A stretch of 64,000 nt of DNA from Clostridium zeae (GTDB lineage: Bacteria > Bacillota > Clostridia > Clostridiales > Clostridiaceae), in the NCBI RefSeq assembly GCF_017312485.1, contig NZ_BMBA01000001.1:62001-126000 (forward strand), in the 5' to 3' direction. A program made the position numbers and the translations under genes. Shown here in pieces: positions 42,354 through 51,581 of the stretch. Numbering within the stretch: the stretch's first letter is position 1; each line of letters starts with the position of its first letter. The notes under the pieces are model-generated. The model had not been told where the DNA came from. It was given only the letters and a program-made list of their open reading frames with translations, and ran no database searches.

Positions 42354-43580
42354 ATGAATATAATAAGTAGTTTACTAGAAAACTTTAAAATGGCTGTTGA
42401 TAGTATCATATCTAATAAAATGCGTTCTTTTCTAACAATGCTTGGTATAATAATAGGAATTAGTTCGGTTATAGCAATTATATCATTAGGAGCTGGCGGA
42501 CAGGAGTCTATAACTGGTGAGTTCGAAAAACTTGGTTCATCAACTGTAAATGTATCTACTGATACAACAAAAGCATCTGAAAGTGATTTGATAACTTTTG
42601 AAGATATAAAACAAATAAAAAACAAGGTTGATACAGCAAGATATGTAGCTCCAAGTGTATCTAAAAATGGAGTTGCAATTTCTGATACTAGCAATAAAAG
42701 AGCAAGTATAAGTGGAACTAATACTGACGGATTTATAATACAAAATACTGAGTTCTTATATGGAAGAGCTTTTAATGAAAGAGAATATACAGAAGGTAAA
42801 AATGTAGTAATAATTGACGAAGACTCTGCAAATGATTTGTTTGGATATACAGATGTTACAGGAAAGAGTATTAAAATTGGGTCTGCAAAATCTCCAATTA
42901 AAGCCACAATAATAGGGGTTACTGTTTCACCTTTTGGATCGACTTTCAAAAACATGGGTAGAAATCAAAGACCAGGTATATTCTATGTACCTGCTACACT
43001 ACTACAAAATATGTACTCAAATGAATTTTCTATTGATAAGATAAGCATAATGGCTTCTGATAAAGATGCATTAGAAGAAACAGGCAATAGTGCAAAAAAC
43101 GTATTAGAAAGTAGGCATAATAACAGAGGAAAAGATATTTATACTGCTCAAGGAGCCTTGAGCCAGCTTGAACAAATAAATAATGTACTTGGAATTTTCA
43201 CTACCTTTATAGGAGCAGTTGCTGCTATATCACTTATTGTAGGTGGAATAGGAGTAATGAATATAATGTTGGTTTCAGTAACTGAAAGAACTAGAGAAAT
43301 AGGTATAAGAAAAGCAATTGGTGCTACAACCAACAAGATACTGCTTCAATTTTTGACAGAGTCAGTTATAATTTCTCTAATTGGAGGAATCATAGGATTG
43401 CTTGTAGGAATTGCTGGAGCTTATGCAATAGGTAGTTTTGCAAGTATTACACCATCTTTATCAATATCTGCAATCATAGGAGTAATAGCTTTTTCTTCAG
43501 CAGTAGGAATTTTCTTTGGAATTTATCCTGCTAGAAAAGCTGCTAAGCTAGATCCTATTGAAGCATTGAGATATGAGTAA
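42354..43580 (+). CDS. MacB-type FtsX-like permease
   Basis: 408 residues: membrane segment 1 (about 21-42, MLGIIIGISSVIAIISLG), an outer MacB periplasmic-core domain of about 230 residues, and three C-terminal segments starting at LGIFTTFIGAVAAISLIVGG, with the conserved ERTREIGIRKAIGAT loop and the ending PARKAAKLDPIEALRYE. Together with the two genes before it, it makes a MacAB-like exporter for peptides or envelope-active compounds. AGGAGGT precedes the ATG. Confidence 0.95.
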   Translation: MNIISSLLENFKMAVDSIISNKMRSFLTMLGIIIGISSVIAIISLGAGGQESITGEFEKLGSSTVNVSTDTTKASESDLITFEDIKQIKNKVDTARYVAPSVSKNGVAISDTSNKRASISGTNTDGFIIQNTEFLYGRAFNEREYTEGKNVVIIDEDSANDLFGYTDVTGKSIKIGSAKSPIKATIIGVTVSPFGSTFKNMGRNQRPGIFYVPATLLQNMYSNEFSIDKISIMASDKDALEETGNSAKNVLESRHNNRGKDIYTAQGALSQLEQINNVLGIFTTFIGAVAAISLIVGGIGVMNIMLVSVTERTREIGIRKAIGATTNKILLQFLTESVIISLIGGIIGLLVGIAGAYAIGSFASITPSLSISAIIGVIAFSSAVGIFFGIYPARKAAKLDPIEALRYE

Positions 43581-43606
43581 ATTTTATTAAGTAGGGGTGA
43601 ATTTAT

Positions 43607-44185
43607 ATGAAATTCGTAAATAAACTTACTATGACAAGATTGATTTTAGCAACGATCTTTTTAGTATTTATGTCTATAAAGGGAATACCTCATCGTAGAA
43701 GTATTGCTACAATGGTGTTTATTGCTGCTACCATGATAGATGTATTTTATGAGAATTTTATTAGGAAAGAGAATAAATCAGACAAATTAGTTGTTTTAAT
43801 AAATTCATTGATTGATAAAATCCTTGTTACTACAGCTTTGATCTATTTAGTTGAAACAAGTATAATACCTAGTTTTGTAGCTGTAACCATTATATCAGTA
43901 GAGTTTGCTATTGGTGGACTTGTATCAATAGGTAATTCAGATGGTCTTTTGCTAGCAAAAAGTACTTTGGAAAAAGTAAAAACTGTTTTTCAAATGAGTT
44001 CTATAATAATACTGCTTTCTAAAATGAGTATTGATTATAATTTTCACAAAGTAAAAGAATATGTAGCGAATAGCTTTATTAGTGTAATACCTTACATGGT
44101 ATTGTATCTCGCACTTTTAGTAACAGTTATATATGCAGTTGATTATTTCTTTAAGAACAGACAATTTATTAACATTGATAGATAA
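43607..44185 (+). CDS. CDP-alcohol phosphatidyltransferase-like membrane protein with degenerate active site
   Basis: 192 residues, about five membrane segments, starting NKLTMTRLILATIFLVFM like PgsA-type enzymes. The catalytic signature DxxDGxxARx8Gx3Dx3D aligns without gaps as D45, Y48, E49, I52, R53, V62, N66, D70: only D45, R53 and D70 of the eight positions are kept, and two metal-binding Asp are lost. Phosphatidyl transfer is therefore unlikely; a binding, scaffold or signalling role is more probable. It lies between the exporter and the kinase of one operon (26-base and 17-base gaps). Confidence 0.75.
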   Translation: MKFVNKLTMTRLILATIFLVFMSIKGIPHRRSIATMVFIAATMIDVFYENFIRKENKSDKLVVLINSLIDKILVTTALIYLVETSIIPSFVAVTIISVEFAIGGLVSIGNSDGLLLAKSTLEKVKTVFQMSSIIILLSKMSIDYNFHKVKEYVANSFISVIPYMVLYLALLVTVIYAVDYFFKNRQFINIDR

Positions 44186-44202
44186 ATGAAAGGAGGGATT
44201 TC

Positions 44203-45645
44203 GTGTATATAAAAAGGAAATTGAAGTTGACATATGTAATGATTCTTATTACGTCATTTTTACTTTTGATATGTTTAAGTAATGTATTTATTGCATTAAC
44301 AGAAAGCAATTCAAAATACGATGTTTCAGGCAAGTTAGGAAAAGGAAACTTTGCATTCTTTACTGAGCTTGTAACAGAAAATAATAAATTGCTACAAAAA
44401 GTAAATAGTGAAGTTTTGACTAATCCGGATAACTTTTTAAATCATGATTATCTCCTCCAACTAGAAAATAGTTCAAATATGAAATATACTGGAATAGTAA
44501 CTTTAATTAACAATAAAATTGACTATTCTTCAAATTTTATACGAAAAGATTTAAGTGAAGATGCATTAACTTCTTTTAATTCAAATTCTAATGACCAGTT
44601 TAAAAAGAAGATTATAATATTATGGAAACAAGACTTTACAACAAGTAATAAAGATAAAGGGAGTATCTATTATATAATAGATCTGGAAAGCTATAAAAAG
44701 TTATTTAAACAAAATGTCTTGATAGTTATGGTGTTAATTTTAATTATATTAATGGCTACTAACGGCATAATAACTTACTTTGTGTCCAAAAGTATTGTTA
44801 AGCCTTTAAAAGAGTTAGATAAAGGTGCTGGAGAAATCCTAAAGGGAAATTTGAATTATAAGCTAGACATTGACTCTAAAGATGAAATAGGAGAAGTAGC
44901 AGAAACTTTTGAGGAAATGAGATTAAGACTTAAAGAATCTCTAGAAATTCAAAATCAGTACGAAGAGAATCGTAAAGAACTGATAGCAAGTATATCTCAT
45001 GATTTGAAGACTCCGATAACCTCTATTAAAGGTTATATAGAAGGAATTAAAGATGGGGTAGCTGACACACCTGATAAGATGGAGAAGTACGTAAATACTA
45101 TTTTGACCAAAGCAAATTACATGGATAGTTTGATAAATGATTTATTCTTATATTCAAAACTAGAATTGAATAAGGAACCTTTTAAATTTCAAACTGTTGA
45201 TATGAATATTTATATTCAAGATTGTGTTGAAGAAATAAATTTTGATCTTGATCAATCTAAAGTTGAATTGATAGCTGATGTCCCACAAAAACCTACTTTG
45301 ATTGATATAGATGTACAAAAATTAAAAAGAGCTATAATGAATGTAGTAGAAAATTCCATAAAGTACAAAACTGACAATAAGCTTATTATAGCTATAGTTG
45401 TTAAGTCAAATGATGATTTGGTGATTGTTGAAATACGAGATAATGGAAAAGGAATTTCAAAGGAAGCATTGCCATATATTTTTGAAAGGTTTTATAGAGC
45501 AGATACTTCTAGAGAAACAGTTATTGGTGGTAGTGGTCTAGGTCTTGCAATAGCTAAAAAAATTATGGATGAGCATACTGGCAAAATATCAGTAAGTAGT
45601 GAATTGAATAAAGGGACATCTATATTTCTTAGTTTTAAAAAATAA
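44203..45645 (+). CDS. Sensor histidine kinase of the efflux operon
   Basis: 480 residues: membrane segment 1 (about 11-29), an outer sensor of about 140 residues, segment 2 (about 174-194), HAMP, HisKA with His266 in ISHDLKTPITS, and HATPase with VENSIKYK, DNGKGIS and GSGLGLAI. Complete. The start is GTG 44203 after AGGAGGGATTTC. Co-transcription with the exporter suggests it senses the exported compound or the membrane damage it causes. Confidence 0.93.
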   Translation: MYIKRKLKLTYVMILITSFLLLICLSNVFIALTESNSKYDVSGKLGKGNFAFFTELVTENNKLLQKVNSEVLTNPDNFLNHDYLLQLENSSNMKYTGIVTLINNKIDYSSNFIRKDLSEDALTSFNSNSNDQFKKKIIILWKQDFTTSNKDKGSIYYIIDLESYKKLFKQNVLIVMVLILIILMATNGIITYFVSKSIVKPLKELDKGAGEILKGNLNYKLDIDSKDEIGEVAETFEEMRLRLKESLEIQNQYEENRKELIASISHDLKTPITSIKGYIEGIKDGVADTPDKMEKYVNTILTKANYMDSLINDLFLYSKLELNKEPFKFQTVDMNIYIQDCVEEINFDLDQSKVELIADVPQKPTLIDIDVQKLKRAIMNVVENSIKYKTDNKLIIAIVVKSNDDLVIVEIRDNGKGISKEALPYIFERFYRADTSRETVIGGSGLGLAIAKKIMDEHTGKISVSSELNKGTSIFLSFKK

Positions 45646-45692
45646 CATAAGGACATATTTATAAATTTTTATATCTAGGTAGGTGAGATTTA

Positions 45693-46385
45693 ATGCAAAA
45701 AGTATTGATAATTGAAGATGATGTTAGTATTGCAGATCTTGAAATGGATTATTTACAAATCAATGGCTTTGAGGTTGATATTGAAAATAATGGTGATAAC
45801 GGATTAGCAAAAGCTTTGAATGAAGACTATAATTTAATAATTTTAGATCTCATGCTTCCTGGTATAGGAGGATTTGAAATATGTAAAAAGATTCGTGCAG
45901 AAAAAGAGATTCCTATAATCATTGTATCTGCCAAGAAGGAAGACGTTGATAAAATGAGAGGATTAGGGCTTGGTGCAGATGATTATATGACTAAGCCATT
46001 TAGTCCTAACGAAATGGTTGCTAGAGTTAAAGCTCATATCTCAAGATATGAAAGATTAAAAAGCGGTAATAGTGTAATAAATAAAGAAATAATTGAAGTT
46101 AGAGGTATCTCTGTAGATAAAACTGCTAGAAAGGTATATGTTAATGGTAAAGAAATAGAGTTCACATCAAAAGAATATGAACTTTTGCTTTTACTTTTAA
46201 ATAATCCAAATAGAGTTTTTTCAAAAGAAGAATTATATGAAAGGATTTGGGGATTAGATCCTGTTGGTGGTATAGCAACAGTTACAGTCCATGTAAGAAG
46301 ATTAAGAGAAAAAATAGAGTTTGATCCATCAAATCCAGAATATATTGAAACTATATGGGGTATTGGCTATAGATTTACTTTATAA
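45693..46385 (+). CDS. OmpR-family response regulator of the efflux operon
   Basis: 230 residues: receiver with IEDD acidic pocket, phosphorylation site Asp52 (IILDLMLPG), switch residues in VSAKK and MTKPF, and a C-terminal winged helix (TSKEYELLLLLLNNPNRVFS, TVHVRRLREKIE). Last gene of the exporter-kinase operon, in kinase-before-regulator order, so it probably activates the operon itself. GTAGGTGAG precedes the ATG. Confidence 0.95.
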   Translation: MQKVLIIEDDVSIADLEMDYLQINGFEVDIENNGDNGLAKALNEDYNLIILDLMLPGIGGFEICKKIRAEKEIPIIIVSAKKEDVDKMRGLGLGADDYMTKPFSPNEMVARVKAHISRYERLKSGNSVINKEIIEVRGISVDKTARKVYVNGKEIEFTSKEYELLLLLLNNPNRVFSKEELYERIWGLDPVGGIATVTVHVRRLREKIEFDPSNPEYIETIWGIGYRFTL

Positions 46386-46439
46386 TTTACATTAAAAAAG
46401 AAGTGAGCAAAATTTTTGCCGCTTCTTTTTTAATGTAAA
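46386..46439. terminator. Intrinsic terminator of the efflux/two-component operon
   Basis: Perfect arms TTTACATTAAAAAAGAAG and CTTCTTTTTTAATGTAAA with an inner GCAAAA/TTTTTGC pairing. Confidence 0.9.
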
Positions 46440-46618
46440 TTTTTATTGTAAAAATTTATAATCTTCATCAATGATTTTATTAAGTTCTAATTGTTATAAC
46501 CGATAAATATATATTACAAAAAACATCAAAATACGACAAAAATGTAGTGCTGATTTGTTTTAATTGAATAATATTCATTTAACTAATTAAATTTTATTTT
46601 GGTAGAAGGGAGATTGGT

Positions 46619-47014
46619 ATGTTTCAATGGTCTAAAATGTATGAAACAGGATCAAGTTTTATAGATGACAATCATAAAAAATTGTTTGAAATAGGCTATG
46701 ATGTATTAACATGTACGCAATCTGGAAGCAATGAAGTTAATATAAGCTATTTCAACAATGCTCTTAAAGATTTTATATCATACGCAAAATTCAGTTTTTC
46801 TATTGAAGAAGATTATATGTCTGAGATTGAGTATAAAGAATTTGTAAACCATAGGCGAGAACATTACTTTTTTATTAAAAGATTATGTTATTATGACTTT
46901 GATGATATCATTGCTGATAAAGAAACATTACTTAGAGTGTTTGAATTTATATATTCATGGTTAGATCAACACATGATTTCTGAGGACCTAAAGCTTTTTA
47001 ATAAACAGCTTTAA
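46619..47014 (+). CDS. Bacteriohemerythrin
   Basis: 131-residue four-helix protein that binds O2 at a di-iron site. Iron ligands are visible: His in IDDNHKKLF, Glu in FSIEEDYM, two His in NHRREHYFF and the His/Asp pair in WLDQHMISEDLKLF. Family length is normal. AGAAGGGAG precedes the ATG. The sensor cyclase/phosphodiesterase gene starts 47 bases downstream, which suggests a link between oxygen handling and c-di-GMP signalling. Confidence 0.92.
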   Translation: MFQWSKMYETGSSFIDDNHKKLFEIGYDVLTCTQSGSNEVNISYFNNALKDFISYAKFSFSIEEDYMSEIEYKEFVNHRREHYFFIKRLCYYDFDDIIADKETLLRVFEFIYSWLDQHMISEDLKLFNKQL

Positions 47015-47061
47015 GTATAAATGGGTTTAATGTTTATAATTGTTTTGCAGGGAGTCGTGAT

Positions 47062-49701
47062 ATGAGTAAGAAAAAGATAAAAATATTTCTAATGATGTTA
47101 ATATATTTTATTTGCTTTACTTCCTTTGGAGTAAAAGCCGCAACAAAAGTTATTTATCAAGTTGATAAAAATTATCCTCCGTATACATTTTCAGCTAAAA
47201 GTTATTTGCATGGCTTCGATGTAGATTTAATAAATCTAATATTTAATAGTGATAAATATGATGTACATGTATCTTCTGATAATTGGGATTTTATTTACAA
47301 AAGATTAATTTCAGGAGAAGTTGATGTTGGTGGTATAGCCGGAATAATTGACAGTAGAAAATCAGAAATGCTGTTTACTAAGCCTTTATTTAAAGCATAC
47401 TCCGCTGTTTATACTCGTCATAATTATAGACCAGTTGATTTAAATAAGCTGAAGGAATATAGAGTTGGAGTTGGTAAAAGCTATTTTACAGAAAATATTT
47501 TAAAGGATAAGCTTGGAGTTAATAACTATATTGCTTATGATAATATGGAAGATGCTGTTAAAGATCTTGAAGATGAAAAAATAGATGTAATCTTCGAAAA
47601 TCAACAGTTAATGGATTATATACTAATGCATAAGAACTTAAAAGGTGAGATAATTCCGCAAGTTACTAATTTATTTCCTGTGGAAGAAGCTTATGCGGTA
47701 AGTAAGGATAAACCTGAGCTTGTGGCATATATTAATACTAGAATTGATCAACTAAAGAAGTCAGGTGTCTTTGAAGAACTATATAAAAAGTACTTCTACG
47801 CTAATTCGGAAGAATATTTAGAAAATCAACATAGGAACTATCTAACGTTGTTAGGATTTGCTATATGTATAATTGTTATAATATTTATTGTTTTGAAGGT
47901 TTATATTGATAGACTTAAATCTACTGTTTCAAAAAATTATGATGAGCTAGCTGTTGTTAATACGGAGTTATCTGAAACAAAAACAAACTTGGAAAATCAA
48001 TATGAACAATTATATAAAAATCAAATTGCGCTTAAGGAAAGTGAAGAAAGATATCGTTTAGTTTTAGAAGCATCAAATGACGGTGTTTGGGATTGGGACG
48101 TAGAAAATGATATAGGCTACTTATCAAAGCCATGGAGAGATTTGTTAGGAGTTCAAGAGGATGAAATTGAAAATTATTTTGAATTCTTAAAAGAAATTGT
48201 TTATCCTGAGGATAGAAAGTCAGTATTAAGTTCTTTAGAAGAATATTTCATGGGAAAAACTAATTCATATGAGGTTTTCTTTAGATTAAATTTACAAAGA
48301 GAAGAATTTATATGGATTCAGTGTAAAGGAAGGATTTTCAGAAATGAAGATGGGTCAATTGTGAGGATGGCTGGCTCCATTTCTGATATTACTGAAAAGA
48401 GAAATTACCAATCAAAGATTTTTAAAATGGCGTACTATGACAATTTAACCAATCTTCCTAATAGAACTTATTTAAATGATAAGTTAGATGAATTAATAAA
48501 AAATGTTACAAAAAAAGGTGGAAAGGCCGCAGTTTATTTTCTAGACTTAGATAATTTTAAAAATATCAATGATACACTTGGACATGACTATGGTGATATA
48601 GTTCTAAAATGCGCTAGTAACGAATTATTGTCTGTACTAGGAGAAGACTATACTGTAGCCAGATTTGGTGGAGATGAGTTTATAATAATACAACATAAGT
48701 TAGATAACGAGCTTGAACTTAACGAAACCGCTCAGAAAATAATAAAAATTTTTGATAAACCTATATTAATCAATAATCAACCTTTTTATGTTGCTGCAAG
48801 TATCGGAGTAGCAATCATACCAGAACATGGTATAGAATCGGTTGAAATATTAAAAAAAGCCGACATAGCTATGTACAATGCTAAAGAAGAGGGCAAGGGC
48901 AGATTCAAAATATATGATGAAGAAATGTCTAAAAAAGTTCAATTAGAAAGTGATTTTGAAAAGAGCATAAGAAAAGCTATAATTCAAAAAGAATTTTACT
49001 TAAATTATCAACCATATTTTGATGCAATAAGTGGTGAATTAGAAGGTGTAGAAGCCTTAATAAGATGGAATCATCCAAAAAGAGGTATAATACCACCAAA
49101 TGAATTTATTCCTTTAGCAGAAAAAACTGGTTTAATTAAGGAAATAGGTGATTGGGTTCTAATGGAGTCTTGTAAACAGAATAAAACTTGGCAGGATAAG
49201 GGCCTAAAGAGAATTCCAGTAGCAGTAAATGTATCTGAACATCAATTCCAATCTCCTCTATTTGTTGAGAGAGTAAAGACAATTTTAAAAGAAACAAATT
49301 TAGATCCTAAATATTTAAAGATTGAGATTACTGAAGGAACTGTAATAAAATCTTTTGATAACAATATTAGTATTTTAAATAAGTTAAAACAAATGGGCAT
49401 TGGTATATCTCTCGATGACTTTGGTACAGGTTATTCATCCTTATCTTATCTAATAAAACTGCCATTAGATGTTATAAAGATAGATAAGAGTTTTGTCGAT
49501 GATATTTGTGGAACTGAAGATACAAAGTTAATTATTGAAGATATAATCTCTATGGCTCACAAGCTAAACTTAGAAGTTATCGCTGAAGGAGTTGAAACCG
49601 ATGAACAATTGAGGTACTTACAAAACCATAAAGGCGATAAAATACAAGGATTTTTATTTTCCAAACCTGTTTCTAGTACAGAAATAGAAAAGTTACTATA
49701 A
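47062..49701 (+). CDS. Membrane sensor with SBP, PAS, GGDEF and EAL domains (c-di-GMP turnover)
   Basis: 879 residues: signal peptide (to VKAA, about 27), a periplasmic-binding-protein type 3 domain (about 30-250), membrane segment (about 262-284), a coiled-coil linker, PAS/PAC (about 330-450), GGDEF with intact GGDEF at 536-540, and EAL with EALIRW and DDFGTGYSSL. Both catalytic signatures look active. The inhibitory I-site (RxxD) is absent: Gly and Tyr take the Arg and Asp positions. The outer domain probably binds an amino acid or similar solute and sets the balance of cyclic di-GMP synthesis and breakdown. It follows the bacteriohemerythrin gene. Confidence 0.93.
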   Translation: MSKKKIKIFLMMLIYFICFTSFGVKAATKVIYQVDKNYPPYTFSAKSYLHGFDVDLINLIFNSDKYDVHVSSDNWDFIYKRLISGEVDVGGIAGIIDSRKSEMLFTKPLFKAYSAVYTRHNYRPVDLNKLKEYRVGVGKSYFTENILKDKLGVNNYIAYDNMEDAVKDLEDEKIDVIFENQQLMDYILMHKNLKGEIIPQVTNLFPVEEAYAVSKDKPELVAYINTRIDQLKKSGVFEELYKKYFYANSEEYLENQHRNYLTLLGFAICIIVIIFIVLKVYIDRLKSTVSKNYDELAVVNTELSETKTNLENQYEQLYKNQIALKESEERYRLVLEASNDGVWDWDVENDIGYLSKPWRDLLGVQEDEIENYFEFLKEIVYPEDRKSVLSSLEEYFMGKTNSYEVFFRLNLQREEFIWIQCKGRIFRNEDGSIVRMAGSISDITEKRNYQSKIFKMAYYDNLTNLPNRTYLNDKLDELIKNVTKKGGKAAVYFLDLDNFKNINDTLGHDYGDIVLKCASNELLSVLGEDYTVARFGGDEFIIIQHKLDNELELNETAQKIIKIFDKPILINNQPFYVAASIGVAIIPEHGIESVEILKKADIAMYNAKEEGKGRFKIYDEEMSKKVQLESDFEKSIRKAIIQKEFYLNYQPYFDAISGELEGVEALIRWNHPKRGIIPPNEFIPLAEKTGLIKEIGDWVLMESCKQNKTWQDKGLKRIPVAVNVSEHQFQSPLFVERVKTILKETNLDPKYLKIEITEGTVIKSFDNNISILNKLKQMGIGISLDDFGTGYSSLSYLIKLPLDVIKIDKSFVDDICGTEDTKLIIEDIISMAHKLNLEVIAEGVETDEQLRYLQNHKGDKIQGFLFSKPVSSTEIEKLL

Positions 49702-49720
49702 GATAATTTACTATTTGTCA

Positions 49721-49757
49721 AAAAGGCTTAATCATAAACTATATGATTAAGCCTTTG
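49721..49757 (+). terminator. Intrinsic terminator of the GGDEF/EAL gene
   Basis: Arms AAAGGCTTAATCATA and TATGATTAAGCCTTT with a 5-base loop. Confidence 0.9.
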
Positions 49758-49862
49758 TATTTTAATATCACACAGGTAGATAAGTTCATTTTTAAATATG
49801 ATCTATAAAAAGCTATTTTAACTACATGAAATTAATAGGTTAGTTATGATTAAATTATTATG

Positions 49863-49906
49863 TTTTTTTACAACAAAAAACAATAGTAATTTTAAATTAC
49901 TATTGT
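49863..49906 (-). terminator. Minus-strand terminator to the left of the degenerate array
   Basis: Perfect 13-bp arms ACAATAGTAATTT and AAATTACTATTGT around one base; on the minus strand it is followed by TTTTTTGTTG. It would end transcripts that run leftward through the array at 49928-50240. Confidence 0.7.
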
Positions 49907-49927
49907 ACAACATAAGAATGTGTTAAC

Positions 49928-50240
49928 ACGACTATATTATTATATATAAGAAACATAGTGATGCGGTTAGCACTAATAAAGATAATTTATCACCTAAATA
50001 AAATCTTTCGACTATAAATAAGCACATCACTACCCAATATTAATGGTTCACTCGACCTTATTAAATATTTACACAACTATATATAATCTTTCGGCTATAT
50101 ATAACCATTACAACACCCAATAAAATCTTATCTCGACCTTATATGATAAGTTGGAACCTCATTATGATCAAATAATGACCATAATAAAGCTTTTCCTAAC
50201 CATATAAAATCTAATCCGTAAGTTTATAACTCGGATATTA
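49928..50240. repeat. Degenerate tandem array with a period of about 40 bp
   Basis: The word TCGACTATA or TCGACCTTA recurs at 50008, 50052, 50091 (TCGGCTATA) and 50133, with a related ACGACTATA at 49928 exactly 80 bases earlier and weaker matches near 49963, 50176 and 50214. Each is preceded by AATAAAATCTT-like sequence and CC(C)AA, and followed by TATAAG. On the minus strand most units can form a short hairpin around CGAAAG (for example TATATATA..TATATATA at 50078-50103). No coding frame. Function unknown; a multi-hairpin RNA is one possibility. Confidence 0.55.
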
Positions 50241-50535
50241 CTTATATAAAATAGAAAAACTATTATTATAAGTATAGAATAAAGAAATTCAATTATTTTA
50301 ATCAAATTATTTCATCTTATATCAATATAAAATCGATAGTTTTGAAAGTTTGATATAATTAACTGACTCTTTTCATCACTATGTTCCTTACACTATTAAT
50401 ATAACCTTTTTTTAAAATTGAATACTTAGTAAATGTAGGGGTTAATTTAATAATTTTACAATCTTAAAGTTTATTGTAGAGCTGTTTAACTATAAAGAGT
50501 GTCTTCAATAATATAATTAGATTTTTTAATTAGGT

Positions 50536-51387
50536 TTATAGTAGTGACTCTATAAAATTATAGGCTTTTTCATCTTCAAAGGAAGAAAGCTTCACGTTTC
50601 TAATCTCAGCTTTACTCGAATTAAAAGTCAAGAGTTTCTTAAGGTCTTCATAATATGTATGTCGATTAATTCTAATATTGCTTATTAATAATTTTTGACA
50701 ACATGGCTTGCTATTAGCATCTGAAGGTAAGAAAAGCATAGCAAGACCGCCAACGTATTTTCCCTTGTTTATGTTTGGTTTTCTCATACTTAGATAGGTT
50801 ATGCCATCTTCAACACTTTGCATGTTAAAAGTCATGATTTTTTCAGAATTATTAATACTTCCTGAGAAGTTTTTCATAACAGAATCACCTGAAATTATTT
50901 TAAATTGTATTCTTCCATTTTCAAATTCTAAGATTCCTTCATGTATTGAGTCTTCCTTACCCATATTAGTAGCAAAAAAATAGCAATAATAACTGTGGAA
51001 AAATATATCATTATTTGAATTTAGTCTTTTCTCAATACTTTCTAGATCTAATGCTGATAATCTCAGCCTTATAAATCTATCAATCTTGATATTATATACA
51101 TTACAGATATAAGCTAATGTTTCAATAGAAGGAAATGCATCACCTGCTTTATACTTAGAAAGCAAATCTTCTGATACTCCAATCTTTTTTGCCAGTTGTT
51201 TTTGTGTTCCTTCAAGTTGAATTAACTTCTTTAGATTATATATGAAGTTATTTGATATATCTTCAAATAAACTATTTTTAGATGCTTTGACAATATTAAT
51301 TTGATTTAAAGAATCTTTTTTTGTTGCATAGAGTTTTTCATTATCAATATGGTTCATATCCTTAGTACTTTTTGTTCCTTTATTCAA
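50536..51387 (-). CDS. XRE-type helix-turn-helix regulator with unknown C-terminal domain
   Basis: 283 residues: a charged N-terminal 45 residues, an XRE helix-turn-helix at about 50-110 (TQKQLAKKIGVSEDLLSKYK), and a C-terminal domain of about 150 residues (HEGILEFENGRIQFKIISGD, GKYVGGLAMLFLP) of no family known to me, perhaps a ligand or cell-wall-signal sensor. GGAGGT precedes the ATG on the minus strand. It is divergent from the MraY-like gene, and a 37-bp palindrome between them is the likely operator. Confidence 0.8.
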   Translation of the reverse strand: MNKGTKSTKDMNHIDNEKLYATKKDSLNQINIVKASKNSLFEDISNNFIYNLKKLIQLEGTQKQLAKKIGVSEDLLSKYKAGDAFPSIETLAYICNVYNIKIDRFIRLRLSALDLESIEKRLNSNNDIFFHSYYCYFFATNMGKEDSIHEGILEFENGRIQFKIISGDSVMKNFSGSINNSEKIMTFNMQSVEDGITYLSMRKPNINKGKYVGGLAMLFLPSDANSKPCCQKLLISNIRINRHTYYEDLKKLLTFNSSKAEIRNVKLSSFEDEKAYNFIESLL

Positions 51388-51413
51388 TAAAAAACCTCCT
51401 TAGAGTATTTTCT

Positions 51414-51450
51414 TATAATTTAAGTTGAATAATATTCAACTTAAATTATA
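51414..51450. promoter_or_regulatory. 37-bp near-perfect palindrome between XRE regulator and MraY-like gene
   Basis: Two 18-bp arms, TATAATTTAAGTTGAATA and its exact reverse complement, flank a single A. Both ends contain TATAAT, so binding would mask promoter elements on both strands. Probably the autoregulatory operator of the XRE protein. Confidence 0.75.
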
Positions 51451-51581
51451 ACATTTTCAATTTAATCACATATTTTTATAGATTCATTGAGCATTAACCT
51501 CTTATATATTACCATAATAATGGATTTTCAATAAATATTAAAATTATTAAATTTAATCAACTAAAAGAAAGGATCATTATT

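Noticed and set aside
49928-50240. CRISPR array
   Set aside because: Units are too divergent and too short (about 40 bp) to have a constant repeat plus spacers, and no cas gene is present.
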